From the NCBI GenBank assembly GCA_026168455.1, contig CM047431.1:62020910-62084909 (forward strand): a DNA stretch of 64,000 nt, read 5' to 3'. The notes beneath the pieces are model-generated. The model saw only the letters and a list, made by a program, of their open reading frames with translations. It made no database searches and was not told where the DNA came from. This stretch comes from Theocolax elegans (lineage: Eukaryota; Arthropoda; Insecta; Hymenoptera; Cerocephalidae). A program made the position numbers and the translations under genes. This document shows positions 23,617 to 35,325 of the stretch, one piece after another; the stretch's first letter is position 1, and each line of letters begins with the position of its first letter.

Positions 23617-23625
23617 TATAAATAG
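23617..23625 (+). promoter_or_regulatory. TATA box of peptide gene D
   Basis: TATAAATAG lies 88 bp upstream of the D start codon, with the upstream 100 bp shared with A and B. Confidence 0.65.
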
Positions 23626-23712
23626 TGGAGTATCGTTAATGTAATTCACACTCGATCGTACACAGTTAGTTGCTCGTAAGGTCCAGCGAATTTCCTGATA
23701 AAAACTATCAAC

Positions 23713-24175
23713 ATGTTCCTTCGGTACTTTGGGCTGTTGTGCTTCGTCACGCTCTTCTTCGCCGCCGTGAACGTCTACGCCGAGGAAGAGGAGGAAGAGG
23801 AGGATACCGAGGGACGTGCCAATCCGGTAAGTTTTAATTCGACTGCACAAACTTGACCGAACCATTTCTTCATTGTCTTTCAATATTTTGTGAAATACGT
23901 TGCAGATCGTGAAGATCGTGGCGAAGATCATCGGGTCGCTGTTCACCGGTGCCGCAGTGAGCTGCCTCGGCGAGGCCGCCAACAAGTGCAAATCCAACTG
24001 GAAGAATCCCCCAGCGGCTATTCGATGCGCCGTAGGTTTTTCTTTTTTTTCAATAATTTGAACCCTCACTGATGACATTCCTTCTCGACTCGATGATCCT
24101 CGTTGCTAATTTTCAATTTGTTCGCAGAGGGACTTCTTGAAGGAGAACAAAGGTCGCTGCGCCGTCGGCAAGTAA
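23713..24175 (+). CDS. Secreted cationic 4-Cys peptide precursor, copy D
   Basis: Exons 23713-23826, 23906-24031 and 24128-24175, all phase 0. The donors are GTAAGT and GTAGGT, and the acceptors are CAG. The 95-residue product is identical to copy B; differences are silent (for example AAG against AAA in exon 2). It has a signal peptide, an acidic pro-region and a basic mature part with C-x7-C-x12-C-x11-C. It stands head to head with gene C, 2.6 kb apart, separated by block beta. AATAAA follows about 60 bp after the stop. Function inferred only from its precursor layout. Confidence 0.88.
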
Positions 24176-24179
24176 GAAC

Positions 24180-24612
24180 CTCCGATCCGCCGATCCTGCC
24201 GATCGCGATGCATCTCTGGAAAAATTGCTATTCAATAAATAAAATGCGACTCCTCGCAACGTAAACGTTTAACCATATTTGTCTTTTATTTCATTTTATT
24301 GACACTACACACGGAGGGAAACACTCTTGATTTTGATCCTTTTTATTAAGAACCAAAATTTATTTACTTATACATTATTCAGTCTCGTTATACTTTCTCG
24401 TCAAACATTGAGGTTCCATGATTGTATTATTTTCAATTATTTTCATAATAGAATACAATAGTTGAATATTTATGTTATTTTATGTTTTTTTTTATTTTAC
24501 TGGTCAAAGATATGTGTAACATTGACCTTTTCACTAAAAAATGCCTTAAGCATTGCATTATTTCAAATTTAGATAGGTAAATAATTTTAATATTCATAAA
24601 TAAAAACTTGGG

Positions 24613-24655
<43 letters not shown>

Positions 24656-24748
24656 TATATTAGACTATAAAGTAGTCGGTGCAAGTTTGACTCTTCCAGA
24701 AAAGTTCCAATTCTATTTTTAATATTTCCTTTCTATCAGAGGTTTTTT
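24180..24748. repeat. Gamma flank, copy following gene D
   Basis: Matches 10430-10997, with a (TA)n tract at about 24618-24650. The match ends near 24748, marking the right edge of the duplicated region. Confidence 0.8.
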
Positions 24749-25079
24749 TGTTACAAGCGAATAATGTCCAGACGAAGCTGGTATAATCACTAAATATATC
24801 GTTATCAAAATGTATTTATAATTAATTTTAACATAGGAATTAATTATTTTTTATTATAATCTGGTGAACAACTGTTTTTAAATTTTGTACTAAAACAAAT
24901 AGCAAATATATAGCTTGCCTTGAGAATAAAAAAATTAAAACTTAATATGTTACCATTCCTCACTTTTAACTTTTATATTAAATTTTCTTCGATAGAATGT
25001 AAATATATTAAATACATTATAAGAATCCTTTATACATAAGTATTTTCTTTTTTTATTTTGGTTTTTTAACCGATCTTGT
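24749..25079. other. AT-rich spacer, nothing recognised
   Basis: Unique sequence between the peptide-gene duplication and the Penelope-like relic; no gene, repeat or RNA signal seen. Confidence 0.4.
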
Positions 25080-25130
25080 AGGGCAATTCACAGGACGTTG
25101 AATAAAATTAACACCTTTTTTTTTATTAAA

Positions 25131-25176
25131 AATTGCGACGTTTCGTCTGATTATATTTTCAGACCTCTTCTGGCAC
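25131..25176 (-). other. Terminal hairpin motif of the Penelope-like element
   Basis: On the minus strand GTCTGA and TCAGAC form a 6-bp stem, followed by GAAACGTC. Penelope-like elements carry hammerhead-ribozyme-like motifs with a GAAAC segment in their terminal repeats. The conserved CTGATGA core is not intact here, so this is at most a decayed or variant copy. Confidence 0.3.
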
Positions 25177-25479
25177 TAATTTATTAACAAAGACACAAAT
25201 ATTAACAATTTTTCAAAATTGAACATGAACAACAAGAAATAATTTTTTTATATAAGTACACAAAAACGCAATAATTATACCAATATTGAAATTAAGTTAA
25301 GCCCAAAATCGAGCCATGTCAAATCAGACTAACCGTTAATTACAATGAGATAATAAGAAAAATAGACATATAGAGTATCTAAGACTCTTCAATTTTCCAA
25401 GAAATTAACAGATGATTAGTATATACATACGAATATACCTATATATACTGAATGTGAATAATTTTAACAGCCGTTACAG

Positions 25480-25767
25480 TATGTTCTTATACAAGTAATT
25501 TAAACCCATTGTGTCTTCTTTTTTATTTAGTGTGTTTTTATGGCTATTTATAAAAATCATTTCAGAAATTAACCGTTTTTTACGTACATTTTCTTTGTCT
25601 AATATTTAGACATTTTCAAAATCAAATTGATGGTTTTTTTCCTTCATGTGTATAGATACTACTGATTCAGTATTGTGCGATTTTTTATGTTCAGAAATTC
25701 TATCTTTTAACATTCGCTTAGTTTCGCCTATGTAAATCGATTGCCAATTTTTACAATTAAACTTATA
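25480..25767 (-). pseudogene. Penelope-like element GIY-YIG endonuclease fragment
   Basis: Minus-strand translation gives the C-terminal GIY-YIG module of Penelope-like retroelements. It reads through V-V-Y-K, then YIGETKRMLKDRISEHKK, then H-x-F-D-F, and KRLISEMIFI followed by an N-K-K-E-D-T stretch. GIY-YIG is a homing-type nuclease that nicks the target to prime reverse transcription. One in-frame stop interrupts the frame (after F-E-N-V). The preceding part of the element continues beyond an inserted TIR element at 26567-26890. The copy is dead. Confidence 0.85.
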
Positions 25768-26564
25768 TCCCCAATAGACAGAGTTGCACAGACAAAACTT
25801 CGTTAAAACTTGCTACACAATTTTTGAAAACAACTTGTGTTAAACTTGCTAACAAGACATTACATAATAGTGACGTGTACCTAAATTTTATGTAAAATTG
25901 TTAAAAAAAGTTGCAACAAATAATTGCTATAAATTTGCTAACAAATAAGGACGCAGATTTAGATTAATTTGTTATTTAACTCTGCTGCACGAGTTGACAT
26001 AATTTGGGTATATATTTGCTAAGAAATATATCATAATCTAAAAAATTCTTTTTCAGCAAATTGGTAGCAAAATTAAATCAGTAAATGCTTACATAGTGCA
26101 GTATATTGCAACAAGATTTGATGATAATTTGTTGCTATTTTGCAATCATGAAAATAATAATTTCAATGTATTTTTTATTCAAGAAAATCTGTGTTTTTGT
26201 GAAGTATTTCAAGTTTTGTAACTTTTTTTGCAATTTTAAGAGTCTAACACATTTACTAGTTGTGGCGATGCGACGTGCGATCTAGTTGCACAAAAATAAT
26301 ATAAGTATTCTATTATATTTACTTAAAATATTATTTCAACAAAATAAAAGCACATTTATAGCAATACTTGCTATTTAAAAAGTAATAATTTTATGCAACA
26401 ATTGACTTTAATTTTATATAAATTTGCTGTCACTATTTTCATGTAAATGATTTGATGCAAATTTATAATAAATAAGGACTTACATTGACGCAAATTTTAG
26501 ATGAACAGGTAAAAATTTTTTTTGCAAAGTTGCTGTCAATTTGCAATCATATGTCTATTGGGGA
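25768..26564. mobile_element. 0.8-kb TIR element inserted in the Penelope-like relic
   Basis: The ends TCCCCAATAGACA and TGTCTATTGGGGA are perfect inverted repeats, each flanked by TA, as expected for a Tc1/mariner-type TA target duplication. It carries no transposase. The interior has many degenerate TTGCTAACAAA/TTGCAACA words, suggesting decayed internal repetition. The insertion splits the endonuclease/linker coding region of a Penelope-like element, so it is younger than that element. Confidence 0.85.
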
Positions 26565-26566
26565 TA

Positions 26567-26890
26567 CTACACCACATGTATTTAACTTGTTACTTAGTAG
26601 AATCTTTACCTAATTTTATTACGGAATCTAACTTATTTTCGATTTTTGGGATAATTGCTATACTTATTGTACTTTTTTAACAATCTACTAATGTTTTTGT
26701 GAAATTCTGTATGATATGATAAGGGTAAGACTGTAATTACTAGTTTTTTATTTTGTTTAACAACGTTGGTCAATTTTTTTTTTCGTAACCTGGTTTAATA
26801 GCATTATTAATAAAACATTTTTGATATTTGTTGTTCTGTAAGATTTTTTTAACAGTGTTTAAATTATCATGGTGAAAAGTTGAATCTGAT
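26567..26890 (-). pseudogene. Penelope-like element, linker/RT C-terminal remnant
   Basis: On the minus strand short segments resemble the stretch between reverse transcriptase and GIY-YIG domains. Examples are LPLSYHTEFHKNISRLLKKY, like the L-P-Y-x-x-G-x-S-E-x-I-x-x-x-L-K-K-Y region, and N-A-I-K-P-G-Y. Several stops and frameshifts break it. The RT catalytic region itself was not found. Confidence 0.5.
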
Positions 26891-28990
26891 ACTTAGTAGT
26901 ATTGCTCGGTTTGTTAAATTATATATAATGTTCTTTTTTTGACGAGCTATAAAATACTCGTATATAATATATTGTGTTGTTCAATACTGCAACTGAAGCC
27001 TTCAGCAATGATTGCTGGATGCCATACTTGATGAACTTTTGCAAGAGTCATAATTCTTGTAACATATATTTTTTGGCGTACCATTATTTTCGGTCCTTGC
27101 GCAGACAAAACAATATTTATTTTTAATACCTATGTATAAAATTTGTTGCGTGATATACCCGACTATAATTGCCATTCCTGAGTTCGAATGAAATTTTTCG
27201 TTAGCAAAGGTTCGCCTTAAATAAGTACCTTAGTAGAAATCGTATTCCATTAAATAGGTAATAAATAGATATTCTAAATAGATGGTCGAAAAATTGGTGA
27301 AAAATAGGCGAAAAATGTGTCCATTTTTATCATCCCGGTGAAACGCTTTTTCTCCCAATTTTTAACTATTAAACAACCTAAAATATAAAGTATATTCTGT
27401 TTTGAGCTAATCTTTAGCTTATAAACGTAGATCAAATTTAAGTCTAGTTATATGCTATTAAATGTCTATTAAACATGGACAAGTAAAAAATATAATAAAA
27501 TCCCATGATCTTCATAAATAGTGGAAATATAACAGAAATTAGTTGTAAATCAGACGAAAACGTTAAAAACCCATCCGACACTATAGGAATTTTGAAGTTT
27601 ACTGTTACCGGAAAGGTGGAAACATTATTCGAATGTTTTGAGGTTATGGTCATTCTATTAAGTGTTAAAAAAATGGTTGAAAAAGCGTTTTACCACAAGG
27701 TATTTATTACCGATGTTTAATTCCTAGTTCTTAGATTCAAATTTCTACTGCAATTACCTGGTAACAGGAATCCCGCATTTTTTACTTCACCTTCTTTCCT
27801 TGCACTCTTCGCTTCTATTTCACCCGATTTCTTCATTTATTTTGCGGAAAAATGTCTAAAAACTTGCAACATTTCTTCATGGTAATTCTATATGTCAATC
27901 CGCTCATACACGTAATATTGAACATTGCGAGGAGTTCATTCAAATAAGTAAATCCATTACTTATTATCAAGGTTCTCAGTAACAGCACACGAGGTTATAT
28001 CTAACGTTTTCATTTCGCGAGGTTCAGGCTCACTCCATATATTAGCGGTATATTTCCACCCTATACATTGTACAACATATTTCGTACGTATAACCCGCAA
28101 GAAAATACATCTATTATATCCATATCTTCTTCCGTACGTGTATTACTACTAACTTTATGTCTTCTAAAAAGTTTCTGAATTTCTTTCAAAACGTACGATG
28201 CTCAAAATCGTAAACCGATATTTTGTCTGGAAACTCGATTTTTTCTTTGTCATTAGATGATTATGTAAAATATTTCATAATCCACGGTTAGATATACAAT
28301 TTGATCCCGTATAGATAAATTTCCTTGACATTCGAAAGACGTTGCATCGTTTTCATTTAAAAATAATGTATTCGATAATTTTTCATAAGCCATATTGTGT
28401 ATTCGAAACTATAACGCTTTCCATATACCTTCATCACCACAAATGTGCGTATGCGTAACTCCTCTGCAATATTTTTAAGTATTTTGTCATTATCAGTTGC
28501 GTACGATTCATCTTGATGGTCGAAGGTATTCGAAACCTCATTTATTTAATTATATTCATTTTCGCAGGTATGCAAAACCTCGTTTATCGGAGTATTCGAA
28601 TGATCATGATTTTTCAATCCAACAAGTCGCCTTCATCTATGTAATTCGAGGAATATAATTTTGCATTATTACTACGAACTCATATTGCAGTCAATTTATA
28701 AATTACGAATAGAAATTATCAAGTATCAATAAGGGAGATATAAAGGTTATGTTTATATAAGTATATAAATTATATACTTTGCTTTGGAAACTTCTTTTCG
28801 GGAGTGAGCATTATTTCCAAACCAATAAGTTTTATGGCGATTAGAAGGTTCGCGATTTTTCAAGTTCATTACTGATTAGATACATAAACTACGTTTTATT
28901 TTAGAATCGTAAAATCTTCGTCAACAAGATTTCAAACGTGCGCGCCTTTATTTATGTACGATGGCAACAAGGTTAAATGGCGGATGTGAC
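26891..28990. other. AT-rich intergenic DNA; possible decayed coding stretch on minus
   Basis: No intact gene. On the minus strand from about 28396 downward there is a Met-initiated run of about 45 codons before a stop, with further open pieces to about 28020. Its composition is less AT-rich than the flanks, so it may be a decayed gene or element protein, but I recognise no domain. Confidence 0.25.
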
Positions 28991-28996
28991 ATATAT

Positions 28997-29885
28997 ATGG
29001 ACTATTTCACGTCAAGTGGTAAAAATTTTAAATCACACCAAATTTAGATCACAGGCTGGAAATATCTTCCAGAAAATAGAAAAAAATTTTTAGGTGTTAA
29101 AAATAATTTGACTGAGAGTTATTTCACCATAAAAAATGGAAATTTTTTAATTTTTAAAAAAAATTGCTATTTTCAAAGCCATTTATCTCAAAATCTATTG
29201 ATTTTTTTGAAAAAAACATTACATACAACTTTTGTTCACAATAATCTTTAGAATTTGTCGACCCAGGATACAATTCTTAATTTTAAAATATCGAAGAGAC
29301 ACAATTGATTTTGATCTAACATCGCTCAAAAGATCACATTTTTCAAAAGCTTTCGAATGGCGATGGTAAGATTATTGGCCAAGACCGCTGGTGAAAGTTA
29401 TACCTCATAAACCTCATAAAATCACTAATTTTCATGTATTTTAGGGCATAACTTACACCAGCGGTCTTGGCCAATAATCTAACCCAAGTCATTTGAAAGC
29501 TCTCGAAAAATGTGATCTTTTGAGCGGTGCTAGATCAAAATCGATTGTGGCGTGGTCGCCTTTTTTTGATAATCAATATTTCTGGCTGTCCCATATCTTC
29601 GAGATTTTAAAATTAAGAATTGTAACCAGGGTAGATAAGTTCTAAAGATTATTTTGAACAAAAGAAGTATGTATTGTTTTTTCAAAAAAATCAATAGATT
29701 TTGAGATTAATGGCTTTGAAAATAGCAATTTTTTTTAAAAATTGGAAAATCTCCATTTTTCGTGGTGAAATAACTCTCAGTCAAATTATTTATAACACCT
29801 AAAAATCTTTTTCTATTTTCTGGAAGATATTTCCTGCCTGTTCTCAAAATTTGGTGCGATTGAAAATTTATATATATATATATAT
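28997..29885. mobile_element. Second fold-back element, diverged relative of 16819-17820
   Basis: The left arm starts TATATGGACTATTTCACGTC, and its order of short motifs (caccaaattt, aaaaatttttaggt, tcaaaatctatt) parallels the 16.8-kb element. The right arm is its reverse complement up to ttggtg near 29855. The last about 25 bp of the right arm are replaced by a (TA)n tract, so this copy is truncated or eroded. No ORF. Confidence 0.8.
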
Positions 29886-31573
29886 GAGTATCTGACAGCT
29901 TTTAGAAACGCATTTTAATTTTTTTTTTGTAAGTGATCTAGTTTACGGAGGAATCTCAACTCCCTTCCGCGCACAAAGCGTACATCAAAGAATATCGTAT
30001 ATACATGCGTCAGGCGCTATCGCGACTTTGGATTTTTTACAGTTCCTAGAAACATCCGTTTATACGAAAGTGCCAAAGAGACAGAATGGTTTCCTCATTG
30101 TTTGTATATCTATAGCGATATACTCGAGGGCCCTTACATCTTTAAACTCAAATAATAAAAAAGTATTAAAAAATAAGTGGTTAGCGACTACTTACCCAAC
30201 CCTGCTATCCAGTACCAGTGTCCCCTAATCTGAAAAATGTGTGTGTTATACGTATAGAGATAAACATTCTTGTGGATTTCGAACTTTGAGCTCGATTGGT
30301 CGAATTAAATTATAAACGTGTTATCGCGATATCAGCAAAAAAAGCTCGCAAACATAAGTTTAACACAGTATAATATTAGTTATAACATTTATAAACACAC
30401 ATAGCAGTACTTCTATTACAGTAATAATCACGTAGTCAGAATAATAATATCACAGTATATGTGCGAGCTTAACCAATCTTTTTACTTGACGACAACATAT
30501 AGAAAAATTTTAAACTGGAAAATAGTATAGTTTTATTAATTATCGTAATACTATTACTATTATATTTCATCGTAAAAATTTCATACAAATATATATTAAG
30601 GGTTTTGCATAACTGTAGATTGTTACCGACCGAGCAAAATATCTTAATTATTTAATTCATTTAACGATACATAGTTTTTATGAAATTTTTTAATACAAAG
30701 ACCACTAGATTATTGGAATTCAGACAAAACTTGTTTTACAGTAAAGAAGAGTAAATAAGGTACGTTATGCGTGATCAATAACGCAAATAAATAATGTAAT
30801 AATATGTAGCGGTTAGAAAAGTAAAAAACTGAGGGGCTAGTTAGCTGTATATAATGGCTCTCGCGCTGTCGCGCCTTTTGATATTCTTCTACAAAGTATA
30901 GTTCAACTATACCATTATAAATATTTTCACGGACAATTTAATATATTTTAGTGTAAATATTTTTAAACGTGCAGTTGAAAATATATACGTTTGAAATTTT
31001 GGAGAAGAATAAATTATTAAGATATTAACTTAGAGAAAAAAAAACATTATAGTACATTATCTTATATACTTGAATCTTATGAAAATAGGAAAAATATTTA
31101 ACAGATATATATATATAGTAAATAATAATATATTGTAATTTATACATAATAGATTCTGTAAATTTTTAATACAAAATTTGTCTAGATAGTAATGTCGGAA
31201 ATTTGCCTGCAAAACTGTTAACACTTGAATAAGGTGTAGTTTAGGTTGCGTTTGGATAACAGTTGTACCACGCGATCCGATATATATTGGTGTGATACTG
31301 TTGTTATTAATATATAAGAAGAATATTTTAAATATTTGGGTATAAACATAAATTTGTATTATATAACGTATTTAATCCGATCTTGAATTTTATATTTGTA
31401 GTCTAAACGCTCAGCTGATGAAATTCAAATAGCATGTAAATTCATCTTAACGTTTAAAATTATAATTATATAATTTTTCTTTTACACAACGCGTCTATAT
31501 TCTCTTTATTACATAACGCAGTATATCATATTTCAATTACTGATCAGTTAAGTCCAATTTCTGCACAATCACA
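29886..31573. other. Intergenic, no gene recognised
   Basis: AT-rich sequence. Near 30630-30720 a short stretch (ttaccgaccgagcaaaa through actagattattggaatt) resembles one half of the TIR element at 48944-49344, so a fragment of that family may be present. Nothing else is supported. Confidence 0.35.
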
Positions 31574-31577
31574 AGTA

Positions 31578-32262
31578 GGGGAGACTGGGGCATTTTTGAA
31601 CTTTTTTTTTATTTATTTTTTTTTTTATCAAATACGATATAATTTTGAACTTGGGACCATGGGAACTTCAAATCCTTGTAACTAACTATTATGTCAAATT
31701 TTTTTACCTACGATATTTATTGCTGGGGCGGTTTATTTTACGGTTGAAGAAACGGGCATTTTGATCAAAAATGCCCCAACCCTGGGGTATTTTTGAACGT
31801 ACATTCGCCATGCGATGAATATGCTACACAAAATCACCGTGCACCCATTTAATTAGCATGTTCAAATTTACCCCAGGGTTCGTGTTCAAAATTACCCCAA
31901 AATAGAAAAAAAGTTTAAATACGCATTACGCAGCAATAAATTAATATTTTTCAACGTAATTACGATCAAAAGAAAGCTAGTATGAATACTTTTAACATGT
32001 GTGATTTGCAGGTATATAGAACCTACAGCGCAAATTTGCTATCAAAAACTAAGAAGTACAAATAAAAAAAAATGAGATTTTCATTTTGGCAGGTCTCGAG
32101 TAAACGTAAACAATCGATTCGGAATATCTCGTAACTATGGGGGATTTAAGATAATATCATTTATTAAAAGAAACCGTCCTATTATAGCATTAATATTACG
32201 ATATAAAAGAGCTATTTAAAAAATTCAAAAATGCCCCTGTACAAAAATACCCCAGTCTCCCC
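31578..32262. mobile_element. 0.69-kb TIR element, GGGGAGACTGGGG family, copy 1
   Basis: Perfect 13-bp ends (GGGGAGACTGGGG and CCCCAGTCTCCCC) are flanked by TA on both sides, indicating a TA target duplication. Internal runs of ggggca/tgcccc and accccaaa recur. No transposase ORF. A diverged, interrupted copy lies at about 46850-48265. Confidence 0.85.
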
Positions 32263-32269
32263 TATATTA

Positions 32270-34890
32270 ATTCTTAATATTAATACTTATGTAGATATTT
32301 ATAATTATTTTCTTTCACATTTGATAAAAAACTTTTTATGTTAAAGCAACACACATTTTTTAATCTATATTTTTCACTGTTTTCATCGATTCTATCAATA
32401 TATCTCTAAAAGTATTGCTTGTACTACTGAAAATTAAAAAAATGTGTATAAAAGTAAATAAAAGCGTGTAAACTGCGTGAAATTCTATTCGTTTTTAGAT
32501 ATTTTTCAGGTTTTTTAGCATTATCGACAAATTATTAAATTTATTTAATATTTTATTACTTTTTCTATTAATTATTATTTTGATCTATTAATTCTATGAA
32601 TGATCGTTTTCTCGCATTTAATCACTGTTATTTAATCTAGTAAAGTTTGGATAGCTACTAAAATATATAGTTATTTCCGATACAAGTTTGCAAAGTGGGT
32701 GATTTAGGCACGGGTGCAGTTAGCGAGAAAAGCACTCGTACAACGATCGCCTACTTTGAACACGTGTATCAAACACTATTTTTCCTAACAAACTGCGCAA
32801 AGATTTCACTTTGTTCTGAAATTTGAACGAATTTGAGCTGCAATGGTACGCAAAATAAAATTTTCCTGAATTAGTACTCATGCACTGAGAAAAATAATTT
32901 TTTACTTTAAAGAAATAGTGTATTTGCCATTGTTTTAAAATCTTTACTTTGCGGCAAATGTCAATTTCTTAACTATTATAAAATATTTCTTAATAAAAAA
33001 AGCAATCAAATGAAACCTAATATCCTTTATTTATATAGATATAAATTTTAAACTAATTTATAAAGTGAAGATTATTATTAACGAAGAAATATAATTATAT
33101 ATCGTACTGAATACATCGTTTAGTCAAATTAGTAAATATATTTAATTATAAGTATATATATGAGAGTTAGGTAGACATGCTTATATCATTAATGCATAAA
33201 ATTTACTATCAAGTTCAAAAAGTCGTCTAGCGGTGCGTGATAAGATTATCCTTACGATGCATTATCTATTATAATAATAATAATATTTCATTTATTACAT
33301 ACTAATAAAGAACGTCTTAATTAAGGCAAAATAATGTAATCGTTTTTGACCAAAAATTCATAAGTTTGTAATAACAATATACACTGAAATTAAACAATTT
33401 GATAAAAAAATGATAACAATTAAAATTAAAAATTAAAAGTTAATGTACAATAAAAATTGAAAATACTGATATAAAAAGAATCACACCTTACACACAGTAC
33501 ACAGTCAAAAGCTTGCGTAAAATACAGAGGACCCTCCCCAAATTGTACAGCAAACCGCATTGTTCGTATTGAGATCAATAAATTCATTTTTACATCTAGG
33601 AGTACTCATCATGATACCAAAAACATATTTACATTTCAGGATAACTCTATCAAAATAGTTCAGGTGTAATTCCACGTGAATTTTCGGAATTTCGAAAAAT
33701 ACTTTATGTCTTATACTGTAGAAAAAAGTTAATGATAATTTCCACATGCAATTCCACGTACAACTTCCTGTTTGATTTCACATGTTAATTTTTATTATCT
33801 TTTCTTTTATATAATATAATCCAAAATGACTATATTAAAGTATAAAGTATATTTTTCTAAAAGTCTGGAAAAACCACGTGTAGGTGCACATTGACTTTTT
33901 TTATAGGGAATCGATAAAAAATTGTCAGAGTTTTGGAATGATACTATTCGGATCTATACAAAAATACAGTTTATATTACACATTTGCGATGGTGTAAAAA
34001 TATATTTTTATAAAAAAATCTTACTATACAAACCTAATATTTATTATAACTGATAAATTGTTCCTACAAAATTTCCGTGTAACGGAATCCGTGCCTAAAA
34101 TGTAAATAATATTATAATATTTTTATAAAGTTCTCTAAATGGTTATGATTTACCGTTATTATTTATATTAAGAAAATGATGAATAATTGGAAAACTTAAT
34201 AATTCAATTTTTGATGATATAAAAATACTGTCTCGAGAAATACACCCAACAGAATTAACGCACGATTCACGCGATTCCTATAAGATGCAAACGTCACAAA
34301 GTGTTACGTCGATATATTCGAAAAAAAGGAGTGCAGAATAAAAAGAGTATACGTATTATAGGGTCTCTCGCCTGGGTGCTACCGAAGGATAAACACCTCT
34401 CTTCATAAAGCTCGAACGGGAAAGCTGTCGATCTCACTCGATCGGACGAAGATGCACGACGTCGAGGCAGATAACTACTAGAGAAAATCGGATTGGAACA
34501 AAACCATCCTGGAACACCGATTGAGCATCCTGAGGCGAGATTGAGCCATCGAGAGACATCGTTCGCCAAAAAACCGAAATCTCGAGTTAAGTATGGCCGT
34601 TGAGCTCCGCGATAATTGAATAGTTATAGAAATATAGAAATAAAATTAATTGAAATGTTCACCTCGCGTAATCAATAATTTTTTATGTAAAAGGAGAAGC
34701 AATAATAAACCAACTACGTTAATAAATTAGTAAATATTAAATTAATATGTATATTTTGTAAATTGCTCTATAAGGAGCTGGCGCCGGGCAACTTATCGAT
34801 ATGTTAATAACCCTGAATTATAAAATAAAATGTTACAATTGGCCCCTCATATATAGGTATATAGAAGAATCGGTTTATTATTTCCATTGT
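32270..34890. other. Intergenic, no gene recognised
   Basis: Mostly AT-rich. A relatively GC-richer patch at about 34340-34620 carries a 91-codon minus-strand frame with no recognisable domain. It could equally be an upstream exon or regulatory DNA of the gene to the right. Confidence 0.35.
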
Positions 34891-35325
34891 CGCGGAGTCA
34901 AGAGTCGTGCAAAAAGCGCGATCAAGTGCGCCGCCTATATCCGCGCGCACCGAACCATTAAGCGGCAGCAGGCGCAGGAGCAGCAGCAGGCATCATCGTA
35001 CACAAGGTACTGCACACGCGTATAATTCAAGATAATCGCGCGTGCGTTTCAGTGTCGCCGTCGTCGTCTGTCGGTTGTCGTCGTCGTCGGCTCAGCGTTG
35101 CTTCTCGGGTGCTTCTCTGTGTTTTTTTTTTCTCGGAAAAGCGACAGCGAAGCTCGTTTCGGAATTTAGATAAAAATTAAAAAGAAAGCAAAGAACTACG
35201 AATTTACGAGTGTATACATCCGTTCGTGCAGAAATCTCGTATTACATACATACATACATATATATGTATACATATATATACACATCTTATTAATCACCGT
35301 CGAGTGTGGGTGTGTGTGTAGAAAG
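34890..35325 (+). promoter_or_regulatory. Probable promoter and 5' UTR exon of the bves gene
   Basis: A GC- and CpG-richer patch in AT-rich DNA. It contains CAG/GCA-rich and (GTC)n stretches (about 35052-35090) and ends in a strong splice donor AAAG|GTAAGT at 35325/35326. (CT)n tracts, possible GAGA-type sites, follow at 35369-35390 and 35728-35748. Placement as the first non-coding exon of the downstream Popeye gene is inference from order and strand; the joining acceptor before 37771 was not fixed. Confidence 0.45.

Noticed and set aside
27444..27720. Overlapping frames on both strands near 27.5 kb
   Set aside because: Short, AT-rich and mutually antisense with no domain; chance frames.
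34294..34569. 91-codon minus-strand frame in a GC-richer patch
   Set aside because: No domain, no splice context and no second copy; may be regulatory or exon DNA of the opposite strand instead.
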